A stretch of 64,000 nt of DNA from Phytohalomonas tamaricis (GTDB taxonomy: Bacteria; Pseudomonadota; Gammaproteobacteria; Pseudomonadales; Halomonadaceae). Shown here in pieces: positions 1-11,100 of the stretch. Below the pieces are notes generated by a model. The model saw only the letters and a list, made by a program, of their open reading frames with translations, ran no database searches and was not told the DNA's origin. Numbering within the stretch: position 1 is the stretch's first letter; each line of letters begins with the position of its first letter. Location: contig NZ_PVRV01000023.1 in the NCBI RefSeq assembly GCF_003012345.1, positions 124,001 to 188,000 of the forward strand, given 5' to 3'. Both the position numbers and the translations under genes were made by a program.

Positions 1-1070
<1,070 letters not shown>

Positions 1071-1649
1071 TTAAATTTGTGTCGGATCGAACGGCCCAAT
1101 GCGAACAAGATTCTCGGGATCATGTTCACCACCTAGCTGTTCCTCGGAAAAATATTCGCGGCTGTTGAGTGGCGCTTTCCAGCGTTCAGCCAATCGTTTG
1201 AAAAGCCCCCAGGACGCTTCATTATCTGGCGTGATCGTTGTTTCCAAATGGCGTACATCAGCTTGATGAGGCCTTTTCAAGACAGCTTCGACCAGTCGAC
1301 GAGAAAGCCCCGTGCCACGAGCTTTTTTGCCCACTGCCACCTGCCACAAGAAATAAGTATCAGGAGAATTGGCTTTTACATAGCCTGATACGAAACCGAC
1401 AATTTCACCCTCAATATCAGTCGCTACCGCGCAGCGATCACGAAACTGGGTGGCGAGTAAAAGATAGGCATATGCTGAATTTACATCGAGGGGAGGACAT
1501 GCTTTGACCAATTCATAAATTCCCCAACCATCATCCGTATTGGGGGGGCGAATAAAAATGGGTGTTTCGCCTTCTATGATGGATTCGGCTGTGGCTGGTG
1601 GATATGTCATGTCTGTTGTTGATGTGAAATTCTGGTTTGTCGTGGTCAT
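1071..1649 (-). CDS. ectA: L-2,4-diaminobutyric acid acetyltransferase EctA
   Basis: Second step of ectoine synthesis: acetyl-CoA-dependent N-gamma-acetylation of L-2,4-diaminobutyrate. The 192-residue protein is a GNAT-fold enzyme; IFIRPPNTDDGWGIYELV (about residues 31-48) and the acetyl-CoA loop around GKKARGTGLSRRLV (about 107-120) are typical of EctA. First gene of the ect operon, directly upstream of ectB. The first ATG (1649) and an internal one 13 codons later both lack a Shine-Dalgarno sequence, so the exact N-terminus is uncertain. The homologous part begins well after both, so the 13 extra residues may not be real. Function is certain from sequence; expression is presumably osmoregulated, as in relatives. 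Confidence 0.95.
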   Translation of the reverse strand: MTTTNQNFTSTTDMTYPPATAESIIEGETPIFIRPPNTDDGWGIYELVKACPPLDVNSAYAYLLLATQFRDRCAVATDIEGEIVGFVSGYVKANSPDTYFLWQVAVGKKARGTGLSRRLVEAVLKRPHQADVRHLETTITPDNEASWGLFKRLAERWKAPLNSREYFSEEQLGGEHDPENLVRIGPFDPTQI

Positions 1650-1656
1650 GATAATT

Positions 1657-1670
1657 TTCGCTGTAGCGAA
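1657..1670 (-). promoter_or_regulatory. Perfect 6-bp hairpin in the ectA ribosome-binding region
   Basis: TTCGCT and AGCGAA are separated by two bases. The hairpin occupies the place of the Shine-Dalgarno sequence, seven bases upstream of the ectA ATG, and no AGGAG-like motif is present. It may influence translation start. No experimental basis. Confidence 0.4.
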
Positions 1671-1680
1671 TTAAGTTGTA

Positions 1681-1709
1681 ACCATAACAACTAGTTATCG
1701 AACAATCAA
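1681..1709 (-). promoter_or_regulatory. Candidate sigma70-type promoter of ectA
   Basis: On the minus strand TTGATT and TATGGT are separated by exactly 17 bases, ending about 30 bases before the ectA ATG. The surroundings are AT-rich and carry short palindromes: CCAGTT/AACTGG at 1711-1730, and AACTAGTT between the two hexamers. A sigma-S or other osmotic promoter nearby cannot be excluded. Confidence 0.35.
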
Positions 1710-1771
1710 ACCAGTTTTTATTACAACTGGCTTTAATCATAATAATTACTTATCTTGAGGCGTTATAAACG

Positions 1772-1800
1772 TCTATAGAGTTCTTTTTAAGAACTATAGA
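1772..1800. repeat. Imperfect inverted repeat upstream of ectA
   Basis: TCTATAG-AG-TTCTT, loop TTT, then AAGAA-CTATAGA: twelve paired bases with a two-base bulge. It lies between the gor terminator and the ectA promoter candidate. It could be an operator or a second RNA hairpin behind gor; the sequence does not decide. Confidence 0.5.
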
Positions 1801-1802
1801 CA

Positions 1803-1828
1803 ACAAAAGCCGCCTTAGCGGCTTTTGT
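1803..1828 (-). terminator. Intrinsic terminator of gor
   Basis: Perfect 11-bp arms ACAAAAGCCGC / GCGGCTTTTGT with a four-base loop, T-rich on the exit side in both directions. It isolates gor from the ect operon. Confidence 0.8.
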
Positions 1829-1876
1829 TTTAGTATTTTTTTATTCTAGATAACGGTATAAAGAAAGTTCAAAGAA

Positions 1877-3238
1877 TCAATGCCGCGTGATCTCTCTCAT
1901 CGTAACGAACTCTTCGGCACTTGTGGGATGAATGCCAATAGTTGCATCAAAATCAGCTTTGGTCAGTTGAGCCCGTATGGCAATCGCTATGCCCTGAATA
2001 AGCTCACCGGCATCCTCTCCAACCATATGGGCACCGACGACCCGGTCCGAGGCATCATCTACTATCAATTTCATCATGCTACGCTCCTCTGATCCGGAAA
2101 GCGTATGCTTCATGGGCCGAAAGGTAGTGCTATAAACACGTATCCTCTCGAATCGCTTACGCGCCATCTCTTCACTTAGACCCACTGTGCCAATATTAGG
2201 ATGGCAAAAAACTGCGGTGGCCACTGTCTCATAATCTATGGGCGCCGCCTCTCCTTTACCAAAGTGGCAATCGACCAGCCGCATCGCCTCGGCCAACGCT
2301 ACAGGCGTTAGTTCAGGGCCATCGATCAGGTCGCCCAACGCTAAGATTGAAGGTGTTGTTGTCTGGTAACGGTCATCAATACGAATCTTGCCGTTGATTT
2401 CCTGTTCGACTGAAACGTTCTCAAGCCCCACATTATCAAGATTCGGTCTGCGTCCTGTCGCTGCCATCACGGCATCGACTTCAAGTTGTTCACCGTTAGA
2501 GAGATGTACGTGGTAAACCTCACCCTGTTTTTCAATGCGCTCGATAGTCGTCTCGAAATGCAGGTTTACGCCCTTTTTCAGCATTTCATCATGCGTGAAC
2601 TCTCGTACTTCGCGATCGAATCCCCGCAAAAATAGAGAACCCCGATACACCAGATGAGAATCAGCGCCTAACCCATTGAATATACTGGCAAATTCTACAG
2701 CGATATATCCGCCCCCAAGCACCAGGAAGCGTTTTGGGAAGCGCTCAAGATCGAAGATGGCATTGGAGTCAAGAAAATGCTCCTTGCCCGGAATATCCGG
2801 TATCCAAGGCCACCCTCCCGTAGCAAGCAGGATTTTAGCGGCGCTGTATCGCTTACCGGCAACTTCAACATGCTGGGCATCGACAATACGTGCACGTCCA
2901 TTAAATAACGTGACATTCGCGTTCTCGAGCAAACGTCTGTAGATCCCATTGAGCCGTTCAATTTCTGCTTTCTTGTTATCACGCAGCGTTGACCAACTAA
3001 AGGTCGGCGCCTGGCCCAACTGCCAACCGAACCCGGCACTCTCTGTAAAGCATTCGTGAAAATGGGCAGCATAGGAATAGAGCTTCTTGGGAACGCAGCC
3101 TACATTGACGCAAGTACCGCCTAGATAGCGGTCCTCGGCCATGCCTACACGTGCGCCATGGCTAGCTGCCATACGACCTGCGCGTACCCCACCTGACCCA
3201 GCTCCGATGACGAAGAGGTCAAAATCATAATCCGCCAC
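1877..3238 (-). CDS. gor: Glutathione-disulfide reductase
   Basis: NADPH-dependent reduction of oxidised glutathione in the cytosol. The 453-residue length is normal for the family. Domains in order: FAD-binding Rossmann motif GAGSGG (about 12-17), redox disulfide GGTCVNVGC (Cys43 and Cys48), NADPH-binding LGGGYIAVEFA (about 174-184), second FAD motif ending in ALGDL, and the C-terminal dimer-interface catalytic HPTSAEE (His437, Glu442). The start is GTG at 3238, supported by AGGAG six bases upstream. It diverges from the carbonic anhydrase gene and has its own terminator. It fits with the glutaredoxin GrxA elsewhere in the window. Confidence 0.96.
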   Translation of the reverse strand: MADYDFDLFVIGAGSGGVRAGRMAASHGARVGMAEDRYLGGTCVNVGCVPKKLYSYAAHFHECFTESAGFGWQLGQAPTFSWSTLRDNKKAEIERLNGIYRRLLENANVTLFNGRARIVDAQHVEVAGKRYSAAKILLATGGWPWIPDIPGKEHFLDSNAIFDLERFPKRFLVLGGGYIAVEFASIFNGLGADSHLVYRGSLFLRGFDREVREFTHDEMLKKGVNLHFETTIERIEKQGEVYHVHLSNGEQLEVDAVMAATGRRPNLDNVGLENVSVEQEINGKIRIDDRYQTTTPSILALGDLIDGPELTPVALAEAMRLVDCHFGKGEAAPIDYETVATAVFCHPNIGTVGLSEEMARKRFERIRVYSTTFRPMKHTLSGSEERSMMKLIVDDASDRVVGAHMVGEDAGELIQGIAIAIRAQLTKADFDATIGIHPTSAEEFVTMREITRH

Positions 3239-3400
3239 GTGACGCTCCTGTTAAATTCGTGAATGAGACCAAGTGAAAATGCAGGTATCTTATCAGTGAG
3301 GCCTTTCTCCTTCACTGTGGTTTCAAGGCAGGAAGGCTGGTATGTAAATAGATACTCACGTAAAAAGATTTGAAAGAAACTCACCGAGACAACCCAAACC

Positions 3401-4063
3401 ATGTGTAATAGCGATAAGGGCAATATCGGAAAGCTGCTGGAGCAGAATCAGAGCTGGTCAGAGGGTGTGCAAGCACGTGACCCTGATTTCTTTGCTCGTT
3501 TATCCAATCAGCAAAATCCGGATTATCTCTGGATAGGCTGTTCCGATAGCCGCGTGCCTGCTAACCAAATTATTGATTTACCCCCTGGCGAAGTCTTTGT
3601 TCATCGCAACGTTGCCAACATCGTGCAACACAACGACATGAATGCCCTTTCAGTCATTCAGTACGCGGTGGATGTGCTCAAGGTGAAACACATCATGATC
3701 GTTGGCCATTATGGATGCGGCGGCATCCGTGCCGCGCTTTCAGGTGGTGATAGCGGCATCGTCGATTATTGGCTGCATAGCGTACGTGATTTGTACAACA
3801 GGCATAGGCATTGGTTGCAGGAACTACCGCTTGATGAGCAAGTTGATCGCATGTGCGAACTTAATGTTCGCGCTCAACTAGCCAATCTATGTCGTACCAA
3901 GATCGTTCAGCGTGCATGGCTACGTGGCCAGCAACTCTCTGTTCACGGCTGGTGTTACAGTCTTAGCAACGGTTTAATTACTGATTTGGAGTGCACAACG
4001 ACAGGGCTCGACCAAGTACCTCAGCTATATCGTATTAGTGAGCCTTCAACGGACGAGACATGA
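3401..4063 (+). CDS. can: Beta-class carbonic anhydrase
   Basis: Interconverts CO2 and bicarbonate. The 220-residue protein carries the complete beta-class zinc site: Cys47 and the Asp49-Arg51 dyad in CSDSR, then His103 and Cys106 in GHYGC. The length matches the E. coli Can type. It is divergently transcribed from gor with about 160 bases between, which should hold both promoters. No clear Shine-Dalgarno precedes the ATG, so the first few residues are uncertain. Confidence 0.95.
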   Translation: MCNSDKGNIGKLLEQNQSWSEGVQARDPDFFARLSNQQNPDYLWIGCSDSRVPANQIIDLPPGEVFVHRNVANIVQHNDMNALSVIQYAVDVLKVKHIMIVGHYGCGGIRAALSGGDSGIVDYWLHSVRDLYNRHRHWLQELPLDEQVDRMCELNVRAQLANLCRTKIVQRAWLRGQQLSVHGWCYSLSNGLITDLECTTTGLDQVPQLYRISEPSTDET

Positions 4064-4078
4064 TCCCGTAATACTTGT

Positions 4079-4098
4079 GGTCGGGCATTCGCCCGGCC
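4079..4098 (+). terminator. Terminator-like hairpin after can
   Basis: GGTCGGGC, loop ATTC, GCCCGGCC: an eight-pair stem with one G-T wobble, 15 bases after the can stop. No T-run follows, so termination may be weak or Rho-assisted. Confidence 0.4.
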
Positions 4099-4217
4099 AT
4101 GGCAGGTTTAACGGATCGATTATCGACTCACTTCTGATAACCATTCATTAGCTCCATGCTTTGCTGCCCGTCTTATCCGGGCACCTTTATCCATCTACGA
4201 TAAGATATATTTAAGCC

Positions 4218-5150
4218 ATGGAAATACGCTGGTTGGAAGACTTCGTGGCATTGGCACGTATTCGCCATTTCTCGCGTGCGGCTCAGTATCAGAATGTTTC
4301 ACAGCCGACATTTAGTAGACGTATTCGCCTTATGGAAGAACAAATGGGGCAGCAGCTTATCAAGCGCGACACTTCTCCACTTGCGCTGACGGCAGCGGGA
4401 GAAGAATTTCTGATCATGAGCGAACGAATACTCGAGCAGGTTCGGTTAACCAAATCCAGAATTTCAGCGCTATCGGCTGACAACACCAGGCCGGTAACGC
4501 TTGCTGCGCCGCAGAGCCTGTTACTGCATTTCGTCCCGCAATGGCTGCAGAACTATCAACTGACTACCTCGATGCTTCCTTACTTACGTTCAACTAACTG
4601 GCTAGCAGGAGATTACTTCCAAGCGTTGGATCGCGGCGAATGCGATCTTGCATTGTGTTACTGGCCACGGCGAGCCATTCCTCTGGGCATCAACCTATCA
4701 GGCTATCCCTTCATTATTATCGATGATGAATATTTTCTTCCGGTTTCCTCGACAGATGATAAAGGTCAACCTCGTTACCGCTTACCCGGGACGGCTTCAG
4801 CGCCCCTGCCCTTTATCGCCTTTCATTCCCGCTCAATCATAGCAGCGGCACTGGAAACGCATCTGACTGAAATGCCTGAACCTGCCCATTTAAAAGCGGT
4901 AAATGAGAATTCCCACGCGGCCAACGTCAAGGAGTTAGTCTCACAAGGATATGGCATAGGCTGGCTGCCAGCGCGCGTCGTGCGCCCTGGTCTGGATGAC
5001 GGAACACTTGCACTCGCGGGAGATGAGCGCTGGGCACTTCCTTTACACCTTCGTCTCTATCGTTCGGAGATGCCCCGGCACCCTCAATTACTCGTCCTTT
5101 GGCAGCGCCTACTTGAGAATAGCCATGGAAGAACTCACACCCCTGCATGA
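4218..5150 (+). CDS. LysR-family regulator, HypT-like
   Basis: Transcription regulator of 310 residues with an N-terminal winged helix-turn-helix (about 1-60: WLEDFVALARIRHFSRAA, then QPTFSRRIRLMEE) and a LysR substrate-binding domain. WLxDFxxL and QPxFSRRIRxxE match the HypT/YjiE hypochlorite-sensing subgroup as I recall it. A second gene of the same subgroup lies at 40321-41238. The last 26 bases overlap the start of the pepQ relic, so the two were co-transcribed; pepQ may have been a target or a passenger. The ligand cannot be read from the sequence. Confidence 0.85.
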   Translation: MEIRWLEDFVALARIRHFSRAAQYQNVSQPTFSRRIRLMEEQMGQQLIKRDTSPLALTAAGEEFLIMSERILEQVRLTKSRISALSADNTRPVTLAAPQSLLLHFVPQWLQNYQLTTSMLPYLRSTNWLAGDYFQALDRGECDLALCYWPRRAIPLGINLSGYPFIIIDDEYFLPVSSTDDKGQPRYRLPGTASAPLPFIAFHSRSIIAAALETHLTEMPEPAHLKAVNENSHAANVKELVSQGYGIGWLPARVVRPGLDDGTLALAGDERWALPLHLRLYRSEMPRHPQLLVLWQRLLENSHGRTHTPA

Positions 5151-6386
5151 AGACCACCTTGATCGGCTGCAACATGTCTATACCGATCTCCTCACCGAAC
5201 AAAAATACGATGGCGTACTGCTATATAGCGGTCACCCAACGTTTCATTTCGCTGATGATCAGCCTCGTTCGTTCAAGAGTTACGCTCATTTCCTTCACTG
5301 GGTACCGTTACCCGGTATAGCCTATAGCTTACTGGCATCTACCGATCAAACTGCCTGAAGCCGCCTGGGTTCAACACTTCGACATTATTTGCATGGGGGA
5401 TCATCGACTGCCTGAACTTCCTGTTGGGCATTTCGCAATCATGGGGGATCTCTCTGGAGAAGACGCAGTTAATCTCAAGGGCACGCTCAATCCATCCATG
5501 TTGCGGGCAGAACTTGATGAACAGCGCATGTTTAAAAGCGACTATGAAGTGGCATGTATTCATCGTGCCAATGCGCTGGCAGCAAAGGGACATCATGCAG
5601 CACGTGGCACCTTCAGCGCTGGCGAAGCGGAGCTTGATATTCATTGCCTACCTGAAAGCAAGCCGCCAGAGTGAAACCGATGCGCCTTACCCTGGCATTA
5701 TCGCCTGTAATGATCATGCCGGTGTTTTACATTACCAGCATTATGACGACGTCCCACCAAAGATACGTTACAGCTTACTGGTTGATGCGGGATGCAGTTT
5801 CGCAGGCTATAGCGCCGATATCACCAGAACATGGTGCGGCCCGTCGGCACATCCACTCTTTAGCGAGATGGTGCAAGGCATAGAGCACTATCAGCAACGT
5901 CTCGTGAGCGAAGCGCAGGCTGGCATGGACTTCATCCTGCTGCATCGTCGCATGCACGATTTATTGGCGGCGCTACTCATAGAGCTGGGGCTGGTCAAAG
6001 CAATGACCATAGAGGCCTGCGTTGCCTCAGGCCTTACCCGTGCCCTGTGTCCACATGGACTAGGGCACTCTCTTGGTCTGCAAACACACGATGTAGCCGG
6101 CTTTCAGCAGGACGCCACAGGAACCATCAAGCCCCCGCCGAACGATGCTCCTGCCTTACGATTAACGCGCCATCTTTCGCCTGGCATGGTCATCACTATC
6201 GAGCCGGGATGCTATTTTATCGATTCTCTCCTGGCTCCAATGTATGACAGTACAATCAGCCACCATGTTGATTGGCAGGCGATAAGCGCGCTTAAGGCAC
6301 ATGGCGGCATACGTATTGAAGATAATATCGTGATCATGCCGCAAGGGAATGAGAACTTGACCCGCCCCCCCGCTTCGGGGCTATAA
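5125..6386 (+). pseudogene. pepQ: Xaa-Pro dipeptidase PepQ, frame-disrupted
   Basis: Homologous to PepQ (M24B metallopeptidase) along its length, but the coding information runs through three frames. From 5125, MEELTPLHEDHLDRLQ runs to about 5315, where the frame changes with an apparent loss of some 20 residues. The second segment (about 5320-5643, containing YWHLPIKLPEAAW and ARGTFSAGEAELDIH) changes frame again at about 5643. A two-base deletion there would restore D-I-H-I-A-Y-L. The third segment ends at 6386. Metal ligands survive: Asp in LLVDAG and YSADITRTW, His in CPHGLGHSLGL, Glu in TIEPGCYF and GGIRIEDN. The relic is therefore recent or a sequencing artefact; two independent lesions plus a deletion favour true decay. 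Confidence 0.9.
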
Positions 6387-6438
6387 CAGTAACGCCGACA
6401 TATGGTGGCGCTAATGCACCTTGACCTGACGGCATCAT

Positions 6439-7485
6439 ATGTCGAACTATTTATTCGGCCTTACCGCTATGCCTCGCATACTATTCAATACCGAATACAG
6501 ACCACCACAGGGCTTGAGCAATCGTCATATACAAACGCTATTGCCGCGTATTCTGCCGAAACCATCCCTGCCCCGTGATACCGAAATACTTAATCTGCCG
6601 GACGGCGATTTTGTCGAGCTGAGCTGGGCTCGGCCTGCCCCCAACAATCCCAAAGCGCCGATTTTCATACTTTTTCACGGTCTAGAAGGATCCGCTAACT
6701 CCCCTTATGCGCGGATGTTACTCACTATGGCTGCAAAAAAGGGATGGCGCGCCGTTCTGATGCACTTCCGGGGATGCGGGCAAGCTGCCAATCGTTTGCA
6801 TCGTGCCTATCACAGCGGAGATACAGCAGACGCCTACTGGTTTCTCGGGCAACTCGCGGTTCGCTATCCCTACGCTCTGAAAGTGGCTGCCGGGGTATCC
6901 TTAGGTGCCAACATGCTGCTGAAGCTGGTCGCCGAACAGGGCGGAGACGGCCTTGATCTAGCCGGTGCAATCGCCATCAGTGCACCACTGGATCTCGCCG
7001 CATCGGCAGATGCATTGAACATCGGGTTTGCAAGCGTTTATCAACGTCATTTACTTCATGCATTGAGACGCAAGCTACATACTAAGCTGGCACAGGAAGG
7101 CTTTCCCTTGAAGCTCACCGCCAAGCAAGTGGCCCAGCTTGATACCTTCTGGGCTTATGACAATGAAGTGACTGCACCGCTGCACGGCTTTACGTCGGCA
7201 AGTGATTATTACCAGCGAGCATCGGCAGGCAGAATGATTGACCGTATCGAATTACCCACCCTGATCTTGCATGCTCAAGATGATCCGTTCGCCCCACGAG
7301 ACCTGTTCCAGCGGCTACCATCCCCCTCAGCCTGCGTCAGGGTCGAGTTAACCCGGCATGGTGGTCATGTGGGATTCATTGAACGAAAAGGAGGGATACT
7401 GTGCTCTTGGTTGTCGCGTCGCATATCCGCACAGCTCGACGCCTGGTCTAGCCTCTCGATGGTCCAGGTATCGAGCCGTGGATAA
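6439..7485 (+). CDS. YheT-family alpha/beta hydrolase
   Basis: Putative esterase/hydrolase of 348 residues. Family marks seen: GLSNRHIQTLLPR near the N-terminus, oxyanion segment FHGLEGSANSPYAR, HFRGCG, HRAYHSGDTADA, the nucleophile elbow AGVSLGANM (Ser), the acid in ILHAQDDPFAP (Asp) and the catalytic His in TRHGGHVGF. These match E. coli YheT, whose substrate is unknown. No good ribosome site precedes either ATG (6439 or 6469), so the N-terminus may be ten residues shorter. It lies behind the pepQ relic in the same direction. Confidence 0.9.
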   Translation: MSNYLFGLTAMPRILFNTEYRPPQGLSNRHIQTLLPRILPKPSLPRDTEILNLPDGDFVELSWARPAPNNPKAPIFILFHGLEGSANSPYARMLLTMAAKKGWRAVLMHFRGCGQAANRLHRAYHSGDTADAYWFLGQLAVRYPYALKVAAGVSLGANMLLKLVAEQGGDGLDLAGAIAISAPLDLAASADALNIGFASVYQRHLLHALRRKLHTKLAQEGFPLKLTAKQVAQLDTFWAYDNEVTAPLHGFTSASDYYQRASAGRMIDRIELPTLILHAQDDPFAPRDLFQRLPSPSACVRVELTRHGGHVGFIERKGGILCSWLSRRISAQLDAWSSLSMVQVSSRG

Positions 7486-7521
7486 CCGCCTATAGACAAA
7501 CGTAACAAGAAATGCCGATGA

Positions 7522-8157
7522 TCAGCAGACAGGACAACTGATACCCGTACCCTTGAGACCGCAATAGCCTGCGGGATTTTTGCTTAGATATTGCTGGTGA
7601 TATTCTTCGGCATAATAGAAGGTATCGAGCCTATCTACTTCTGTAGTGATGTGTCCAAGCCCCGCTTTCTCAAGCGCTCGGGCATACTCATTAAGGCTCT
7701 TATCGACAATGGCACTCTGCGCACTCGTGGTGATATAGATTGCTGAGCGATACTGAGTCCCGAGATCGTTACCCTGTCGCATGCCTTGTGTCGGATCATG
7801 AGCCTCCCAGAATACTTGGAGTATCTCCGGCAAGCCGATGATAGTCGGATCAAAGACCACACGGACTACTTCGGCATGGCCGGTCATGCCGGTACAGACC
7901 TCTTCATAACTCGGGTTAGGCGTATAACCACCTGCGTATCCTGCCGCCGTGGTATACACACCCGGAAGTTGCCAGAACAACCGTTCCGCTCCCCAGAAGC
8001 AACCAAGCCCCAGCACAATATCTTCATACTGATCAGGAAAAGGAGGCACGATAGAACGGCCATTGACATGATGAATCCCGCTGATTTCAGGCGCTGCTTC
8101 ACGTCCGCGCAACGCCTGTTCAGCAGTAGGTAACTGTGCTTTTTCTCGCGTTAACAT
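7522..8157 (-). CDS. msrA: Peptide-methionine (S)-S-oxide reductase MsrA
   Basis: Repairs the S-epimer of methionine sulfoxide using thioredoxin. The E. coli-like long MsrA type: active-site GCFWGAER, then [31 protein letters not shown] and [16 protein letters not shown]. Resolving cysteines are present in YCGLKG and the C-terminal CPVC. The ATG at 8157 sits nine bases behind AAGGAG and gives 211 residues, close to E. coli. In-frame ATGs at 8163-8181 would overlap tamB. It is the last gene of the tamA-tamB direction and may be co-transcribed. Confidence 0.95.
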   Translation of the reverse strand: MLTREKAQLPTAEQALRGREAAPEISGIHHVNGRSIVPPFPDQYEDIVLGLGCFWGAERLFWQLPGVYTTAAGYAGGYTPNPSYEEVCTGMTGHAEVVRVVFDPTIIGLPEILQVFWEAHDPTQGMRQGNDLGTQYRSAIYITTSAQSAIVDKSLNEYARALEKAGLGHITTEVDRLDTFYYAEEYHQQYLSKNPAGYCGLKGTGISCPVC

Positions 8158-8177
8158 GGTCATCAACTCCTTGAACA

Positions 8178-11100
8178 TCAATTGTCTTCCGCATTACTGC
8201 GATGCTGTTCTCGAGCAGGTCTAGGTCTGTGACTACGTCCCAAGCTGAACGTATACAGTAGATCGACAGCCTGGTTGGCACCAGAAACAGCCTGCACATA
8301 AAGATTCTGTAGAAGGCGATAGCGAAGCGTCAGCTCAGCTATTGAAGAAAATAGCCCTACCCCATAACTGACCTTCAAGTTTTCAAACAGATAGCCACTG
8401 ACGACTACCTGACTTTCATCGCCCGACCCCGAAGTATCCAGAGATAGGTCCTCAACGCCAAAGCTTTCACCCAACTGGCCTACGGCCCGACCGCTACGCG
8501 ATAGTGATAACCCAATCAGCGCGGAGGTCAAAGCATTGTCATTGCCCCCTTCGCTTTCCGAATCAGGCGCACGTCCACGCAGCAGGTAGGATAGCGCCCG
8601 CGTGTCATTCATCTCTGGATCGGAAAACACCTCAATTTGTGGATTCTGCGCTGAACCGGATACTTGCAGCCCCGCAGTAACATCATCTTCAATCGTATCC
8701 GGATTACGGATCGCTCTGAATTGAAGATAAGGCATGGATGGCGGGCCATTGAACGATACTTTACCTTCCTGAATGATGAGGTTCTGTCCGAATGCGCTAA
8801 AACGCCCATTGACCAGAGATACATCACCAAACAACTGCAGTGACCCGGCCTGCTGACGTACGTTCATACGCCCCTCGAGTTGAGACTGCAAGCCGTAAGC
8901 CTCTAGCTGAACGTCATTGCCCACGATGATATCGACATTAACATTGAGCTCCATGCCGGCATCTTCAAGGGCACGCATATCAGCCCATTGCGGCTGTTTC
9001 CCATTACGATAATCTTCCTTCGCCTGCTCGATCTTCTTGTCAAGCTCAGCAGCTTCTTCACGAGTAAGAATAACTTCATCACTTGAAGGCGCTTCAGCGG
9101 AGGCCGGAATCTGATCAATCGCCAATCGCGCCCAAGGGATACGCACATTACCCGTAATATTCAGACGTGAAGGCGTCGCGGCCACATCCAGATGAGGGGC
9201 AACACGCAGCCTTCCCATGCCAGGCAAAATCACTTCCAGCGGTGATCTACCGCCGTTCAACGCGGCGTGTGCCCGCCAATCACCGGTTGTTGGCCAACCA
9301 GCTTCCCCCTTTATCTGCCAGCGTGCCTGGTTTGAAGCCAGATAGCCGTTCAGGGTCCCTTCAGCTCCCTGAAATTCCAGGGCTAGACGGGCATCATCAA
9401 GCATGACGGGAAGTTGCTCACCGCTCGCTTTCACCCCATCGATTACTAAAGAACCATTTAACCGTGGCTGTTCGAGATCACCATCAAGGCGAATATCGCC
9501 ATTCATCTGGCCTTCCAGCTCAGACAAATCACTCACCAGACGCCGATAAGGTGCAAAATTCACATGATCAACACGTAACCGCCCGTTTAAACCGCGCTGA
9601 CCCATCGGATCGTCAACGCTTGCGTTAAGCTTGATATTACCTGCACCATCAAGATCAAGCGCCAGATCAGCATTAGCCTGAGCAGGTGTAGCGCTGAATG
9701 TCAGTCCCAAGGACGTTGCAGGTAGCTGTAGCGTTTGTCCCTGAGCATCGACTGTAGTGACCTCAAGCTGACTATTGACTTGACCGTTAGCCTGCCAATT
9801 TGCACCACCTCGTGACCACTGCGCAGTAATATTGCCATCCGTCTGCCCCGTCGTGACATGCCATTGGTCAGGCAAGTAATCGTTAAGAATCGTCATGGGC
9901 AGATCAGTAATACTTAACTGAGCGTGACCTTGGTCAGCACTTGCCGCTATGGCCTGCGTGGCACACAAACGTCCGCCCTGACGACGTACCAAACAGAACG
10001 GCTCAATAGTCGCCGATGAGTTTGCCAGATTGACGTTAAAACGCATCGGATCATCAAGGACAATAGTGCCTGCCTGAACCGTCTCCACGTTAAGCGGCGA
10101 TAGTTGTCCACTGTAGCGCTGAGTAGAAAGATTCAATCCTCCATCCAGTGCCAAGTTGGCCTCGGTAACCGGCATATCCTGTGCACTATCAATAGCCAAG
10201 GCCAGATGATGGCTGCTCAAGCGTCCCTCAAGAGTAAGCGCCAGCGCACGCAGATTTTGTCCTCCCGCCACCAGATGCTGGGCATTCACCTCAATATCGA
10301 ACTGAGGATCATTGAGCCCACTTGCGTCAGCACGTAGTGATAAACTGCCCAAGCGGTTTTCTCCATAGCGAATCGCCTCGCCATCCAACACAATATGGCC
10401 CTGGGGCTTTTGCATCGTTCCAGCCAGGCGTACCTGCCCTGTCAGGCTTCCGCCTAGATCAGGCAAGATGGTTCCCAAGGCAGGCGCCTGAATGTTGGCA
10501 TCCAGCGAGAGCTTCTTGGCGACGTCGCCCTGCGCCGTTATCCGGTTACGCCCTTGGCGCAGATCGAGCGTATCGATGTGCCACTGCATCTCGCTATTAC
10601 CGTTGAGCTTGGCCTGGAGCGATAGCGGACGCTGCTGTAATGTGCCATTGATTGCTACGTTGGGTACTTCAAGGGACCAGGCTTGATCCTGCTGATGAAA
10701 GTTGAGCGCCGCCTCGCCGTTGAGCCGCCCGGTGATATCAGGGACAAAGTCCTGCAAACGCAAGTCACTCATGGTTAATAAAACGTGCGCATCAAGTGCA
10801 GGTGCCCAACGTACACTGCCCTGACTTTCCAGCCGTCCTTGCGCTGTTTCAAGCCTAAGCGGTTGCCAGGCAAACTGTTGAAAGTCGCCCTGACCCGCCA
10901 GGGTGATACGCGTATCAGCAAACTGTGCACCGCTGGCCTGTGTTGCCAGATCAATGCGATACCCCGCCAGGCTCCCTTCAGCGGTCAGGGAAAAATCACG
11001 TACCCGATAATCGGGAGTTCCCTGCAAAGGCCAACCCAATAAAGGGGTCTTGAGCGCTGCATTAAACGGCAGCTGGCGATCCAGCGCATCGAGGGAAGCA

